Part shown: positions 1-12,874 of the stretch, one piece after another
How the letters are laid out: every line of letters starts with the position of its first letter
How positions within the stretch are numbered: position 1 is the first letter of the stretch
Translations under genes and position numbers: made by a program
Notes under the pieces: model-generated
Database searches by the model: none
What the model saw: only the letters and a program-made list of their open reading frames with translations
What the model was told of the DNA's origin: nothing
Assembly (NCBI GenBank): GCA_947683425.1
Contig: CANTUQ010000055.1
Span: 22,128,001 to 22,192,000, forward strand
Length of the DNA stretch: 64,000 nucleotides
From: Excoecaria cochinchinensis
Lineage: Eukaryota; Streptophyta; Magnoliopsida; Malpighiales; Euphorbiaceae
Reading direction: 5' to 3'

Positions 1-179
1 GATCGCGATCTATCAGTTTTACACCTTCTAACTGTACACCTAACTTATTCAAAAATGTGCAGTTTCTATCACCAATATAGAACGAAGGCATCTACTTTGG
101 CCAACACAAAACTATACAGGCACACTTTAAACTTCTAGTCATTCAGAACTGACTAATTTTATGCTTTAATACCACTAAT
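1..179 (-). mobile_element. Start of internal region of a Tekay-like element, PBS end only
   Basis: Read on the minus strand, this stretch follows an LTR end and begins with a degenerate initiator-tRNA-Met primer site at 163-174 (TGGTATTAAAGC against the usual TGGTATCAGAGC, two mismatches). The spacer between LTR end and PBS (ATTAG) is the same as in the B units at 22117. The rest is AT-rich with no usable reading frame. The element runs off the left edge of the window. Confidence 0.5.
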
Positions 180-231
180 TGTAACACCCTATACCCGTAC
201 ATAGCACACCGTATGATAACATAGGCTATGT
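180..231 (-). repeat. Short LTR end fragment, minus strand
   Basis: On the minus strand this ends ...GGGTATAGGGTGTTACA, which matches the LTR-B end GGGGGTATGGGGGTGTTACA at about 22097-22116. Only about 50 bp of the LTR remain before a plus-strand LTR starts, so two LTR termini face away from each other here. Confidence 0.5.
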
Positions 232-3035
232 TGTAACAGCCCAAATTACACCCTAGTAGCATATTAGTTTAATTGTGGTAATTGGGTAAAGTTAATTTGA
301 AGTGTATTTAATTGAGGACTTAAGTGTAAGATAATTGAGGACCTAATTGAACAAGGTAAATAAGTTTAAGTGGCTAAAGTGTTAATGTGCATGATTAAGT
401 TTAAGTGAGGATTAATTAGTGATAGTGGAGGTTTACTTAAGCTAATCATGGATTAGTATAGTTGTAGTGGATTCCAAGTGTTGTTGGTTGGCTATGCCAA
501 CACACCTAGTTGCATGCAATTTAAATAGTGAAAAAAGACAGATTTTGATCCATTCTTCTTCTCTCTTTGATCCGGCAACCTTCTTCTATTTCTGCTCTTT
601 CCTTGTTCTTCTTCTCTTCTATAGTTTAAACAATTGCATTTCTATTGATTTGGTCAAGTGGTTTTATATTGTGCTGTAATTGCTATTAGTCAAGGTAAGT
701 GGTTTAATTAATGGTTCTTCATCATCTTCTACTCCTTGTTTTTGAAATTGAGATTGAACTATTGTTTTTATTTCTAGATTTGGGATGATGGTGGTAGTGT
801 TAGAATCCAGCAAAGCTAAGGGTAAAGAAAAATTAGAGAACCTTGTGGCAAGTGAGCATTTGAAGCATAAGAGAATAGGTTTGGGAACTAATTATTTGTG
901 TGTGTGTTAATTGATTTCTTGTGTACATTAAGTATGTAAATTGTGTTTTGTGGTGTGTTGAATTAAGAAATGAATATGTTGAGTGACAATGAATATCATG
1001 AGTTTGGTTGACCTAAGATTGAACCCTAATTTCGAATGAATTGTGAATTGCTGTGTTTATGCTAATGAATGAACTTTGCTAAGAAAGTGTTTGTGCTGTG
1101 ATGTGTATAATTAAGTTAGGGAAGTGTGTTATGAGTTTGATGATAAAATGATGCTAAATATGTTAGTTTGTAGTTAATGAGCTGGAAGTGCAAACTTGAG
1201 TTGAGGTCTGTTTGACATGCTTTAATTTTAAGTGTTATAACTTGAGTTGAATGACTGTAAAAATGAATGGGAATGATGGGATTAGGTTCCTATGATATGT
1301 GTCTATAATGGTCTTAGAAATGATGATACTGAATTGAGGGCTTTAAAGTCTACAAATGTGAGTTTATGTGTAACTAATTCTGTAGGAGGGCCTTTTGGAG
1401 CATGTTACGTTCCTTAGGCCATAACTCCTTGTGTTTTGAATAAATTGAGATGAGAATTATGCCAATTGCAAGTTAATATATATATGAATGAATGATTAGG
1501 AGAGCATATTTGTTAAAAATGTCATTAAAGTTGAATTAGAAGTCACATGCATGAAGTAGGAAAAAAATATGCTTGTAGGGTGAGTTCCTGTATAGGTCTC
1601 TCTTGACCTTTAGTGATTATTTTGCCTATATATTGAGTTGTGGTCTCTAAATTGCTTAATTCGAATTTCCATAGAAACCTAAGATCCGCGACTAAAATTG
1701 TCTTAGAAATATGGTTGAGCTAATTCTGGCTCTAAGTGTCCCAAAAAGTGGCAAAAACATAGGTGTCCCTATTCTGGCGGATTCATCAGAACAATATAGG
1801 TTGCTTAGATCATATATGACATTTTAGATATCCAAATGACCTGAAATTTATCCCATTTAAAACTTAACATCCTACGAAACAATTGTTAAGAAGGGACTTT
1901 TTTCTAAAAATGAGTTGTAGGCGTTGGTTTAACCTGAACAAAATAGAGTAGAGAAGCAGTCCCGAGTTTTGCTTCTATTTTGCTTATTTTTGGTATGTCA
2001 CGGTGACAACCAATTCATTGCCACTGTGACTAATGCCAAGAGAAGGCAGAATGCCTATTTTTGGACCTCATGTCCACAACAAAGTCATTGCCACCGTGAC
2101 CCCTTCTGTTTTGACTATTTTATGTATTTTTCTTCCCAAATTGAACTCGTATTGTACCAAAACTTTCTAAGATCTATCCAATGCATATTTACGACTATTA
2201 AATGAGTATAAGAATAATTATCACTTGGAAAATACACATGAATATGATTAAGGCTAATAGCAAACTAGTGTAGTAAGGATGTATAATTGTATGAATTAGA
2301 ATTCGGACAAGTTTAATGACCTTATTGAGGATTATAATACCTTAATCTATATGAGCATGTGTAATATGAACAAGTATATATAATTATGAGTTGAGATTTT
2401 GGTTATACATATATGAAGGTTGTCAAATGAAATGAGTTTGCTTAATGTGATTATAAACCATGTGTATGTGTGTAATGAGGTTGGATTGTATATGAGGAAA
2501 ATATAAGCATGATTAAAATGAATGAGATATGTAAGAGGATGACTTAATGTTTGTAATGAATACATATATATATGGTTTGTATGAATCAAATGATGAAGTG
2601 TGACATACCTTAAATTTCATGCTGCCGGATTGGGTTGGTATGTCATGGTCACAACCAAATGGTTGCCACTGTGAGGTACCCCTGTTTTGCACAATGAGTT
2701 TTATAACTTGAATAAATGTTATATACATGTATAATTAATAATGCAAACATGTCTAACATCATCTAATGAGGATTATTATATGTTTAATGCTATGGATTAA
2801 CGTGATGAATAAGTTTGATTAATGAATGTGAATTTGTTAATAAGCTATATGCTAGACAATTTTATCTTATGAACTAATGTGATAACATGATGCGGCTAAT
2901 GAATATGGGCTTGCTTTACATGATATGAGTATGTGTAAGTGAATTTTTGCAAGAACATATAAGTATGAAGGCACAACAAGTGAATATGAGTATGAGATCT
3001 ATAATTGAGATGTACTAAGGATGAATTTAATACAA

Positions 3036-3079
<44 letters not shown>

Positions 3080-3174
3080 ATGTTAACCATGATGATGAAT
3101 TGTGAAGTGAGCCATAGTGCAATGTCAAATCTATTGAAATGCATTTATGATAATATTTTATGATAATGTGTATA
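232..3174 (+). repeat. Old LTR of family B' (Tekay-like), plus strand, 3' end lost
   Basis: It starts with TGTAACAGCCC, a Tekay-type LTR start. Blocks at about 1700-1960 and 2100-2220 can be aligned by eye with LTR-B (for example 20440-20720 and 20870-20980): the same order of phrases such as 'caaatgacctgaaat' and 'tttttcttcccaaattgaa' at much lower identity. It carries short inverted repeats at 1997-2007 (GTCACGGTGAC) and around 2640-2680. There is no coding region: the short open frames are chance. It is interrupted at 3175 by a Tat LTR and its own end is not seen. Confidence 0.6.
3036..3076. repeat. (AT)n(TG)n microsatellite
   Basis: About seven AT repeats run directly into about fourteen TG repeats, inside LTR-B'. 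It is a simple compound microsatellite. The His/Thr-rich short frames on the minus strand over it are artefacts of the repeat. Confidence 0.95.
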
Positions 3175-5395
3175 TGTGACGCGTGCCGAACCCCGGGTCG
3201 CCCCGAACCACCCGCATTTAGGGCTTTTGGGATGAGATTCATAAAAACTTGTAAGAAATTACAAGTGCGTCCATTTTGGGCAACAAGGAGGTTTCTTGGA
3301 GTCGCCACCCAATAGAACATTGGGAAATGTCGTCTAGCCTCAGTGAGCCTAAGATAGCGCTGCTATGTCCATCATGGGCAAACCGGAGGTGTCTTGGAGG
3401 CTTCCACCCTAACAGTAGGATGGCCCTCTCGCCTCCCGCTTGGGCAAACCAGAGGTGTCTTAGATGCGTCCACCCTAATAGAACATTAGGATGGACCTCT
3501 CGCCTCGTGGTGCCTAGGACTATGCAAGTTTTAGCCTTTTTACGATACACAAGAGGTGTCTTGGAGGCCCCATCCCAATAGAACATTGAGATGGCCCTCT
3601 CGCCTCGTTAATCCCAAAGACCAGAGAAGGTTCGGGACTTCCCATTTATTCATACCTTGGTTAGGTTTATAATTGAGTTTTGAATTTAGCGTTTCATCCC
3701 ATTTCTCATCCGATTCAGTGCAATTAAATTAAAGCAAGAATTATCCATTCAAGGGAAAGCGATAAATAAAGCATAATTAAAGTAAAGCACATGAAAATAG
3801 ATTACAGAAAAACTAGGGGCGGAATACAACTCCCATTGTAAATGAAATACAAAACGTGCATAAAACGGGATATACATTAAGGATGAGGACATTGGTCCTC
3901 GCATGCATATTTACGAAAATGATTTTTATGTGACAATCTATTTTGGATGGAAAAATAAGGACACTGGTCCCATTTTTATTAGAAAAAGTTCCAAGTTAAT
4001 TAGTAGAAATATTTTTGTGATTTTCTTTCTAGCATGCCTAAAATAAACAATTTTATTAGGAATTACATTCGATAAAATAAATAAAGAAACAAATAAAGCA
4101 AATAATACAAGTAATGAAATAAACGATCAAATCAGGTGAGCCTTCTGGATCTCCCTGTGTGCTCGTGAAAATGCCAAAGCGAAGAAAATAAGTTGTGAAA
4201 TAAAAATAAAACACAAATGAAATAATATTAGTAATTAAATCAATTAAATCAGTTAAATATATAATAAATGATAAAATAAAATAAAATAAGATGACATCAA
4301 AATGACAAATGAATTAAGATGTTAACAATTTAAAATAAATTAGAAAAATGCATTATGAATGATAAATGAATTAAATGATATGATTGAAATAAATAAAGCA
4401 TGCTAATGAATTAATATATAAAAATATGAACATGATAATAATAATAATGAAAATAAACAAATAAATGAGTAAACAATAAATATATAACAATAGCAATGAA
4501 AAAGAATGATAAAAATAATGAATAAAAGAATGATGAAAATAATTAAATAAATGACATGATTAATTAATGTTATCACAATTAATATAAAACATTTTCATGG
4601 CAAAAAGATCAACCAAAATGAATTAATTAATTATATGTTAAAAAATAATAAGAAATCAATATTTACGTGAACAAAAATAATATATAAACATATTAAATGA
4701 GACAAATATAAAAACAATAGAATAAATAAATAAATGAAAATAATAAAATATACATGTTAATCAATTAAATATGAACAAAATAATAAAAGATAAAAGATCA
4801 TGCCCAAAATGTTTACCCTCAGAGTTTCGGATTCGATTAAAGTAAAAATGATTGATTTCCTTATTTTTGATTTGCAAGATTAGAATTAAAGATGATAAAA
4901 ATTGGAATTTTATTCCAAGAAATGAATATGCTTAAAAAATATGATGAAAGCAAATTAAAAATTCTTCAAGAAAAAATTATTCATAAAAAAAAAACTTATC
5001 TTTTAGAAAGTCAAATGAAAAATTAGGCTTCAAGAACAAACAACTATTTTGTTTGTCTCAAAATCTATTTTTCATCAAAAAGGGATTCAAATAAAAATCA
5101 TTGAAAAAACCTAAGTGAAAAAATTATTGAAAGACAAAAAGTATGAAAATTGAATTTTTAAAAACAAATAATCACTTTATTTGTCTCAAAAATCAATTTT
5201 TCATCAACAAAATTCCATCTAAAATATATTTAGAAGAAATTCAAATGGAAAAAAAAAAGAAAAAAATTGAACTTTTCTATTTCTATTATTTTATTGGGGA
5301 AAATTTCAGAAAAAGTTAGAGAGAATTTTGAGAGGAAGAAGAAGAGAAAAAATTAAGTAAAACCCTAAAAACATTCCCTCTTTTCTCTTTCCATC
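3175..5395 (-). repeat. Tat-lineage LTR, minus strand, truncated (C'')
   Basis: It begins with TGTGACGCGTGCCGAACCCC, the reverse complement of a Tat LTR 3' end, and then follows, inverted, the same series of blocks as the plus LTR at 5396-8357: stem-loop near the end (3247-3266), PBS-like GGAGTCGCCA (3298-3307), several 80-bp 'cccaatagaacattgg' modules (3307-3600), and a long AT-rich stretch. It stops at 5395, before the GC-rich island and the LTR start, where a plus-strand LTR begins. It corresponds roughly to 5985-8357 read backwards. Confidence 0.8.
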
Positions 5396-8357
5396 TGTAG
5401 ACACCATGTCCTGAGACAGACCAGATCAGAGTTACCCAGTTATAATAAGATGACTTGTCACAGGCAAAAAGGTTCAAAGTGGTGATTTTTTTGTCAAATT
5501 TGCATTTTAAAGTGAAAAAAAAATAAAAAATATTAAAAAAAAAATTTAAATTAGATTTAAAAAAATGGGATTTAGAAATTGTAGTATTTTTAGTTAATTT
5601 TTTTTTTTAAAAAAAAATCGAGCATCGGCGCCTTTCGGCAGCGCACAGGCGCGCACATGCGCTCTGTGAGGCGCTGCTGCGCGGGTGACGGGCGAGCGCT
5701 CGCCTGCCAGCGTGTGGCGTGCGTGCTGGCAGCCCGTCGCTCGCCAGCGACAGACGTCGGTGGCCTAATTCTGCCGCAAAACGTGATTTTCGCCCCCAAA
5801 ATCAGTTTTTTTCGATTTTTCAACCAAAAATCCGTTTTTTATCACATTTTTTGGGGTCTAAAGGTTTTTTCCTTTCTTAAAATTCAAAATAAATAAGATC
5901 TGATTTAATTGGATTTTTTTTCCTTAATTAATTATTTTTTCTTATTTTCTTCATATAAAAAGAAAATGATGAAAAGAGAAAAAGGGGGGAATTTTTTAGG
6001 GTTTAGTTTTTAGTTTTACTTCTTCTTCTTCTTGAATAAATTCTCTCTAAGTTTTTAGTTTTCCCTAACAAAAATAAAAAAGAAAAGTTCATCAATTCTT
6101 CTTCTTTTTCAAATAGAATTTCTTCTAAATATATTTTTAGAAGGAGTTTTATTGATGGAATTTAATTTTGAGACAAACTAGTTATTTTTTGCTCTGAAAA
6201 TTTATTTTTTTAACTAGTTATTTGTTTTTAATTAAACTTTTTTCAAGGTTTTTTTTTATTTGAATCCTTTTTTTTTTGAAAAATTGGTTTTGAGACAAAC
6301 AAAATGATTGTTTGTTCTTTAAATCTAATTTTTCATTTGATTTTCTAAAAAACAAGTTTTTTTTTTCTCATAAATGAATTTTTCCTTGGAACGAACAAAA
6401 TAATTGTTTGTTCTTGAGAATATTTTTTATCAATAAAAATTATTTTTTAGGCAAAGAAATTATTTTTTTGTTCTTAAAGAATTGTTGATTTTCTTCCATC
6501 ATTTTTTTCAAGTATATTTTTCCTTGGAATAAAATTCCAACCTTTTTATTATTCAATTCTAATCTTGCAAATCAAGAATAAGGAAATCAATCATCATTTA
6601 CCTTCATCGAATCTGAAACTCTGAGGGTAAACATGCTGGGCTTAAATCTTTTTATTTTTTATTATTTTATTTATATTTAATTTATTAACATGTATATTAT
6701 TATTATTTTTATTATTTTCATTTATTTATTTATTTGTTCTATTGCTTTTATTTTTGTCTCATTTAATATGTTAATATATTATTTTTGTTCATGTAAATAT
6801 TGATTTCTTATCATTTCTAACATGTAAATATTGATTTCTTATTATTGCTAACATGTAAATAATTTATTTTTGCTTTGATTTCTCATTATTTTTAACATGT
6901 AATTAATTAATTTATTTTGATTGATCTTTTTTGCCATGTAAATGTTTTATGTTAATCGGGATAACATTAATTAATCATGTCATTTATTTAATTTTCATCA
7001 TTCTTTTATTCATTTTTTATCATTATTTTTCAATGCTATTGTTATATATTTATTGTTTATTCTTTTATTTGTTTATTGTCATTATTCATTATTATTATTA
7101 TCATGTTCATATTTTTATGTATTAATTCATTAACATGTTTTGTTTACTTTAATCAAATCATTTAATTCTTTTATCATTTAATGCATATTTTTAGTTATTT
7201 TGATTTGTTAACATGTTAATTCATTTATCATCTTTCATGTCATCTTATTTTATCTTAATTTGTTATTCATTATTTTGTATGTTTAACTAATTTTATTGAT
7301 TTGATTACTAATATTATTTCATTTGTGTTTTGTTTTTTTTATGTCAAAACTTATTTTCTTTACTTGGCCATTTTGCGAGCAACCGAGGAGATCCAGAAGG
7401 CTCGTTTGGGTTAAATATTTAATTGATTTATTTGTAATATTTCATTTTTTTGGCTTTTTCATTTATTTTGCCATGTAATTTTATTATAAAAATATTTATT
7501 TTAGGCATGCTAAAAAGAAAATCACAAAAACATTTTTATTAATTAACTTGGAACCTTTCCTAATAAAAATGGGACCAATGTCCCAATTTTCTCCATCCAA
7601 AATAAAAATTGTCACATCAAAATTATTTTATAATAAATATGCATTCGAGGACCAATGTCCTCATCTTTAATGTATATCTCGTTTTATGTATGATTTGTAT
7701 TTTATTTACAATGGGGGTTGTATTCCGCCTCTAGTTTTGTTGTAATTTATTTTCATACACTTCATTTTAATTATGCTTTTATTTATCGCTTCCTTTGAAT
7801 GAATAACTTGTGCTTTAATTAAACTGCACCGAATTGAATGAGAAAAGGGATGAAACGCTAAATTCAAAGCTCAATTATAAAATTAACCAAGGTATGAATA
7901 ACCTTCTCTGGTCTTTGGGCTTAACAAGGCGAGAGGGCCATCTCAATATTCAATTGGGATGGGGCCTCTAAGATACCTCTTGTGTTACATAAAAAAGTCT
8001 CAAACTTGCACAGTCCTAGGCGCCACGAGGCGAGAGGGCCATCCTAATGTTCTATTAGGGAGGAAGCCTCCAAGACACCTCTGGTTTGCCCAAGCATGAG
8101 GCGAGAGGGCCATCCTATTGTTAGGGTGGAAGCCTCCAAGACACCTCTGGTTTGCCTATTATGGACATAGCAGCGTTGTCTTAGGCTCACCGAGGCTAGA
8201 CGACCTTTCCCAATGTTCTATTGGGTGACGACTCTATGAAACCTCCTTGTTGGCCAAAATGGACGCACTTGTAATTTCTTACAAGTTTTTATGAACCTCA
8301 TCCCAAAAGCCCTAAAAGCGGATGGTTCAGGGCGCCCGGGGTTCGGTGCGCATCACA
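5396..8357 (+). repeat. Tat-lineage 5' LTR (element C'), plus strand
   Basis: It starts TGTAGACACC, as in elements C1/C2, and ends ...GCGCATCACA immediately before a Tat PBS. A CpG-rich island (about 5620-5762) sits within otherwise very AT-rich DNA. The last 450 bp contain four diverged modules of about 80 bp (7925-8230), each built around a CYYAAT-loop-ATTRGG stem, and then an ACTTGTAA/TTACAAGT stem-loop (8267-8286). At about 2.96 kb it is slightly longer than the C1/C2 LTRs and strongly diverged from them, so it is older. Confidence 0.85.
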
Positions 8358-8358
8358 G

Positions 8359-8376
8359 TGGCGACTCCACTGGGGA
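8359..8376 (+). other. Primer binding site of element C' (Tat type)
   Basis: TGGCGACTCCACTGGGGA lies one base after the LTR end. The same site in C1 and C2 confirms it. From memory, this PBS class is the one reported for Ogre/Tat elements (tRNA-Arg); I could not check the tRNA. Confidence 0.8.
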
Positions 8377-9367
8377 TACTTAATAGAGACTTCGCTTCGA
8401 AAGTACCTTGATTAAAACTTACAATTGATTTTTAATTTAAAAATTTCATCTTTTTTTAAAACTGCATTACATCTCATTAGAGCCTTAAATCTATGCTAGT
8501 TTTGTCCCTCTTTTAGCCTCGGTGCGTTCCCGAAGCACGACCCTATATTCACTCAATGTAGGGAAGTGTTAAGGATAATCACCAACTCAAGCCTCGTACC
8601 ATCATGGTATATTAAATGGAGATTCGATCGGTCGTTACGCTCGTGATGAGCTAGACCCATTAGCAGGGACCATGCTTGGGTAGATCTAAAGTATCGTCAC
8701 CCTGGCCAAAGCTTATGTAATGGCAATAGATACTTTCCCTAGGTGGTATGAACCATAATACCTTGCTTGCTATATGGGTCATTATGTATTGGACAAAGCT
8801 AGATAATTTGATTGGTCACCTAATCAAAGGCTTTCAAACCCCGATAGGCCCATGTCGATTTATTTGGACTGCCTAAATACACAATGGTCAAAATCCATAC
8901 GTATGCACATTAGTTAAGAGAGGTTAGCTGTCGGTTTTCCACCATGCACCATGCGCGTCCAACAGGTTCCCTGTTAACCCATGGATGAAGCCAACCTAGG
9001 ATAGAGACTATATGACCTCGTGTGTGGGGGCAATATGGTTGCAAGGATCTATCTGCTTGCATGTGGTTATGGATGATGCATTGCATATTCATGTCATTCA
9101 TGCACAAATAAAATTTTTATTTCTTCCTTATGAATACATACTAGTCTTTGCATATAATTATTACATGTATATATCATCCTGTGTATAGTTTTTACATGTT
9201 TCACATGTATCATTGTAGTCTCTTTTGGCCATCGAGGACCACTTGCATAGCACGATCATGCATTACATATCATTCATGCATCATTCTAACTCTTTGATTT
9301 TTCAGCCATCAGAGACCACTTTTTTAGTTTGTCAGGGGTTTCGACGACTGCCTTATCAAAGGGTCTC
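8377..9367 (+). mobile_element. 5' leader of Tat element C', cut before gag
   Basis: This matches the leader of C1 (32013 to about 32840) phrase by phrase, including 'cgatcggtcgttacgctcgtgatgagctagaccc' style blocks, the decayed start region near 8985, and the pyrimidine-rich TTTTTCAG at about 9299-9306 that may be a splice acceptor. It has no coding potential. At 9368 it is broken by the start of LTR-B1. The matching 3' part is probably element D (28472 onward), with about 1.3 kb of gag missing. Confidence 0.75.
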
Positions 9368-10218
9368 TGTAACGACCCAATTTGGCCTCAGAAGAATTTT
9401 AAAATTTTTGTTTGGTAATTCAAGAGTTTATGTGTATGAGAGAGTGTATTTGAGTGAGTTTCCAAGTTGATTAAGGTTATAAGTTTTGCTAGATGAAAAT
9501 TATTTTGAGAAGATGAAGATAGTGGCTTGAGTGTGGGTTCTGTCGCGAGCGTGACAGTGTCGCCAGCACGACAAAATATTTCACGGGAAGCCTATTGGAG
9601 TTGGATTATTTGATTTGTATCGGACACATAGCGGCGTAGAAGTTTGACAAATGGCATTGTAAGGAATTGACACTTGGCATTGGACTTTTGTTTTAAGTAA
9701 ATGAATATATTTAATATGGTAAGTGGCATTTATGTGAAGTGGTTTAGCATTTATGGTGAGTTGGTGGGCATTTGTGTGAGAGGATTTGGTTTTTCATTCT
9801 GTTGACCGGCCACTCTTTTTCTTATTCTCCTTTCAAATTCTATTTTTGGCCCTTTATTCTCTATTTTCTTTTGTTGCTCTTAAGCTTTGCTTTGCTATTC
9901 CTTTTCTTTTTCTTCTTCATTTGCTTTGATTTTTAAGTGAGTTATTTGGATGGGTTGAAGAGAGTGTGTTAAAGGTAAGTTGGATTTATTCTCCGATCTG
10001 ACCTCCTTTTTCTTTATGTTTTTGATTTAAAGTGAGAAGGAGTTTAACTCAAGTGTTTTCTATGTGATTTGTGAAAGCTGTGAACAAGAAGTTGGATAAG
10101 GGAAGGAGAAGATCGAAAACTAGTAGAGAACAAAGATTGAGCTTTCTAGAGGTCGGGATCGTGTGTGATTTTAATTTCGGTTCATTTTGATTACTTGCGG
10201 TGTTTTGTGGTATATGTG
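9368..10218 (+). repeat. LTR-B1, first part (split by element A)
   Basis: It starts TGTAACGACCC and is collinear with the start of LTR-B2 (22335 onward). A GTCGCGAG/GTCGCC hairpin cassette lies at about 9541-9576. The sequence ends in ATGTG (10214-10218), the target site copied when element A inserted; it resumes at 20267. Confidence 0.9.
10214..10218 (+). repeat. Target-site duplication of element A, left
   Basis: ATGTG here and at 20262-20266. The empty site is visible in LTR-B2 (about 23190-23205) and LTR-B3 (about 26093-26110), where 'tatatgtgtatata' is continuous. Confidence 0.9.
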
Positions 10219-12874
10219 TATAACACCCCTTACTCGTACTTAGGCGATCCCATCCCATGAGGAGTAAGATGCCGTACGAGTCAGGGTGCAAACGCACAAA
10301 GCATAAATATATATAAATTCAATCAAAGATAAACATACATAAATACGGGGAAATTAAAAACATTTTGCTAAACATAAGAACTAAGGTTGATCATGCATTA
10401 ATATAACGGAAGCATTACATTACTGTTTGATCAACCAAGAGATACAACAAATAAATACAAATCCCAAAATACATGTACATAAGCGAAAGCTATTACAAAA
10501 CTAAAGTAAGAGAGTTATATACAAAAAGGATCCTCAAAATACAAAAATAAAGCCCTACACTAAGACCCTGTTGTGTTGGCTTCGATGGCTGCGACTCTCC
10601 CAAAGCAAACTCCTTCCGCACCTGCACGGGTAACACACCGTGCTAAGCGATAACGCTTAGTGGGAACACATATATAGCATAAGGACAACCATTCACAACG
10701 GTCTTCAAGGCAATACACACGCGTACCTCATGTATATATATACGAAAATCATAGCATAACAATTGCATATACTCATGCTTACATAAATAAAGCCATTCAT
10801 CAGAAAACTCATAACAATATTCATATCCTCATAACAGATTATACTTTTCACCATTGAACCCATACATATGTCACATACATTTCCTCATATCACGATTCAT
10901 ACAAAGCACCTGCTGACTCGAGGGAGTGGATAACGAGTATACGGACAGTACTTTACGGGTACGAGCCGATTACGGACAGTACCTTACGGGTACGAATCGA
11001 GAAACCAATTTTACTTTTAACCTTCACAAAACATTTTCAAAAGGGACCTTAAACAAGATCCATACACATTAAAGGGTTTGCGAGAAACCAAACGGGGACC
11101 TGATCGGGGTCCAAACAGAACTGAGGGCTGCAGCTATAAGACTCTATTAGGCATGCCTAACTATCCACTTTCTAGACTCTAGCAGGTCATGCATAACACA
11201 ATCCACAAATAATCATTAATCCAATTTAAAGCAAGCAATTATATAGCTTAACATGTGTATTCACATAGTACAAATAATCATGGCATGATATAGCATGTGA
11301 TCACCCTCTATAACATTTATAAAAATTCATATAGCGTGGTCATTTACTACTTTACATATATTTATCATAAGCAAAGCAATTAACTTAATTAGAAACAAAC
11401 AATAGAATCCATCCATTGTATAGCTAAATATCCCTTTTAAAGACATAAATCATGTTAAAAGACACTAAATAACATTTAAAATCATACAAGAAAGGAAAAG
11501 GAATGAAAAAGAAAGAAGTGGAAAAATTGCAAGAAGTGGGCACAACCATTTTACACGGCGGTATGGCCTTACCCTTACCGCCGTGTAAGACTCTCACACG
11601 GGGGCAAGGCTTAGGCCATACCGCCGTGTGATATGCCTCACACCTGGGCAGAATGGTTTTACACGGCGGTATGGCTTTGCCCTTACCGCCGTGTAAAGAC
11701 ACAGCTCCAGAATTCCAAGGCAAAACCCACGATCCACACGGCGGTGAGATCAGGCCTTACCGCCGTGTGACTCCTGGATTATTCAAAAATCTACAGAATT
11801 CCAACTTCAACGATCCCAATTTTTCACACAATCAACCACAACGAAAATATACACATTTTGACCAATAAATTAACACCAAAAACTTACCTCAAACTTACCT
11901 TAACTTGGCCATCCAAAATCACAACTCAAACAACATAATATAGCATCAATTTGTCCAAACATACATGAATTCAACATCCACAAATTCAGCAAATTGAATC
12001 AAGAGAATTAAACATTTTGCAATAGCTTATCATTCAATTTCTATACTTTAAAACTTGAAACCCACATAGAGTAAACCAATTTCATACTCAAATTTCCAGC
12101 AATCATACATACATACAAAACCCAAAATCATATCTCAAGCAAAACCAAAACATAATCAAATTTCCCAAACCTCAAAATTAGATGCTTAATCACTTGGATC
12201 CACTAGGTCCAGCAACTTCTTGCCTTTAGGATGTCTTGTGGGCTCAGCTAAACACCCAAAACAATGAAACACACACAACAAAGCAACCCTAATCAAAACC
12301 CTAAATAAAGAAGATGAAGAAGAGAAGGGATCTTGAAAATCAAAACAGAAAATGTAGAGAAACTTACCCAAAATAACACAATGAGTGACCAATCTCCACC
12401 ACACAAGCTTGGACCAAGGGAAAGTTGGCTACGGAAAACGAAGAAGAAGAAGAAGGAGGAAGAAGAAGAGGGAATGGGAAATGGAACCCAATTTCTGATT
12501 TTTCCCTTTTCTTCTTTCTCTTTCTTTTCTCACCCTCCACTTGTCACAATTTTGGTGGTGGAAACCACTCACTCACACACTAGATGCACATGTCACACAC
12601 ACACACACAATGAAACACTCCAATAATGCACCCTACACATGTATGAGCAACACACACAATGCAATCTCATCTAATACACACACATAATAATATGCTCACA
12701 TGCATGTTATCCTAACTCCACTTATGGACACCTTATTTCTATATGCACCACCACACAGGAACAAACCCACAAAATATGCATATATACCAAAATACCCCTA
12801 TGATATGCCAAAACCATGCAAATGCACACACATACATATTGCTCGTTCGACTAGGGGGCAAACGGGGTGTGACA
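10219..12874 (-). repeat. 3' LTR of element A
   Basis: About 2.66 kb, collinear with 17605-20261. The outer terminus reads TATAACACCCC where the other LTR has TGTAACACCCC, so the terminal G is changed to A. It contains the 18-nt stem-loop CTAAGCG-ATAA-CGCTTAG at 10643-10660 and a cluster of ACACGGCGGT/ACCGCCGTGT inverted repeats at 11551-11771. Confidence 0.93.

Noticed and set aside
3239..3586. Overlapping open frames of about 100 codons on both strands
   Set aside because: They cover the 80-bp LTR modules; both strands are open because of module periodicity. In the other LTRs the frames are broken.
12333..12626. 97-codon open frame in the 3' LTR of element A, with a relative at 19768-20013
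   Set aside because: Both LTRs carry it, as expected of repeats. It is Lys/Glu-rich from GAA repeats and His/Thr-rich from CA repeats, with no domain.
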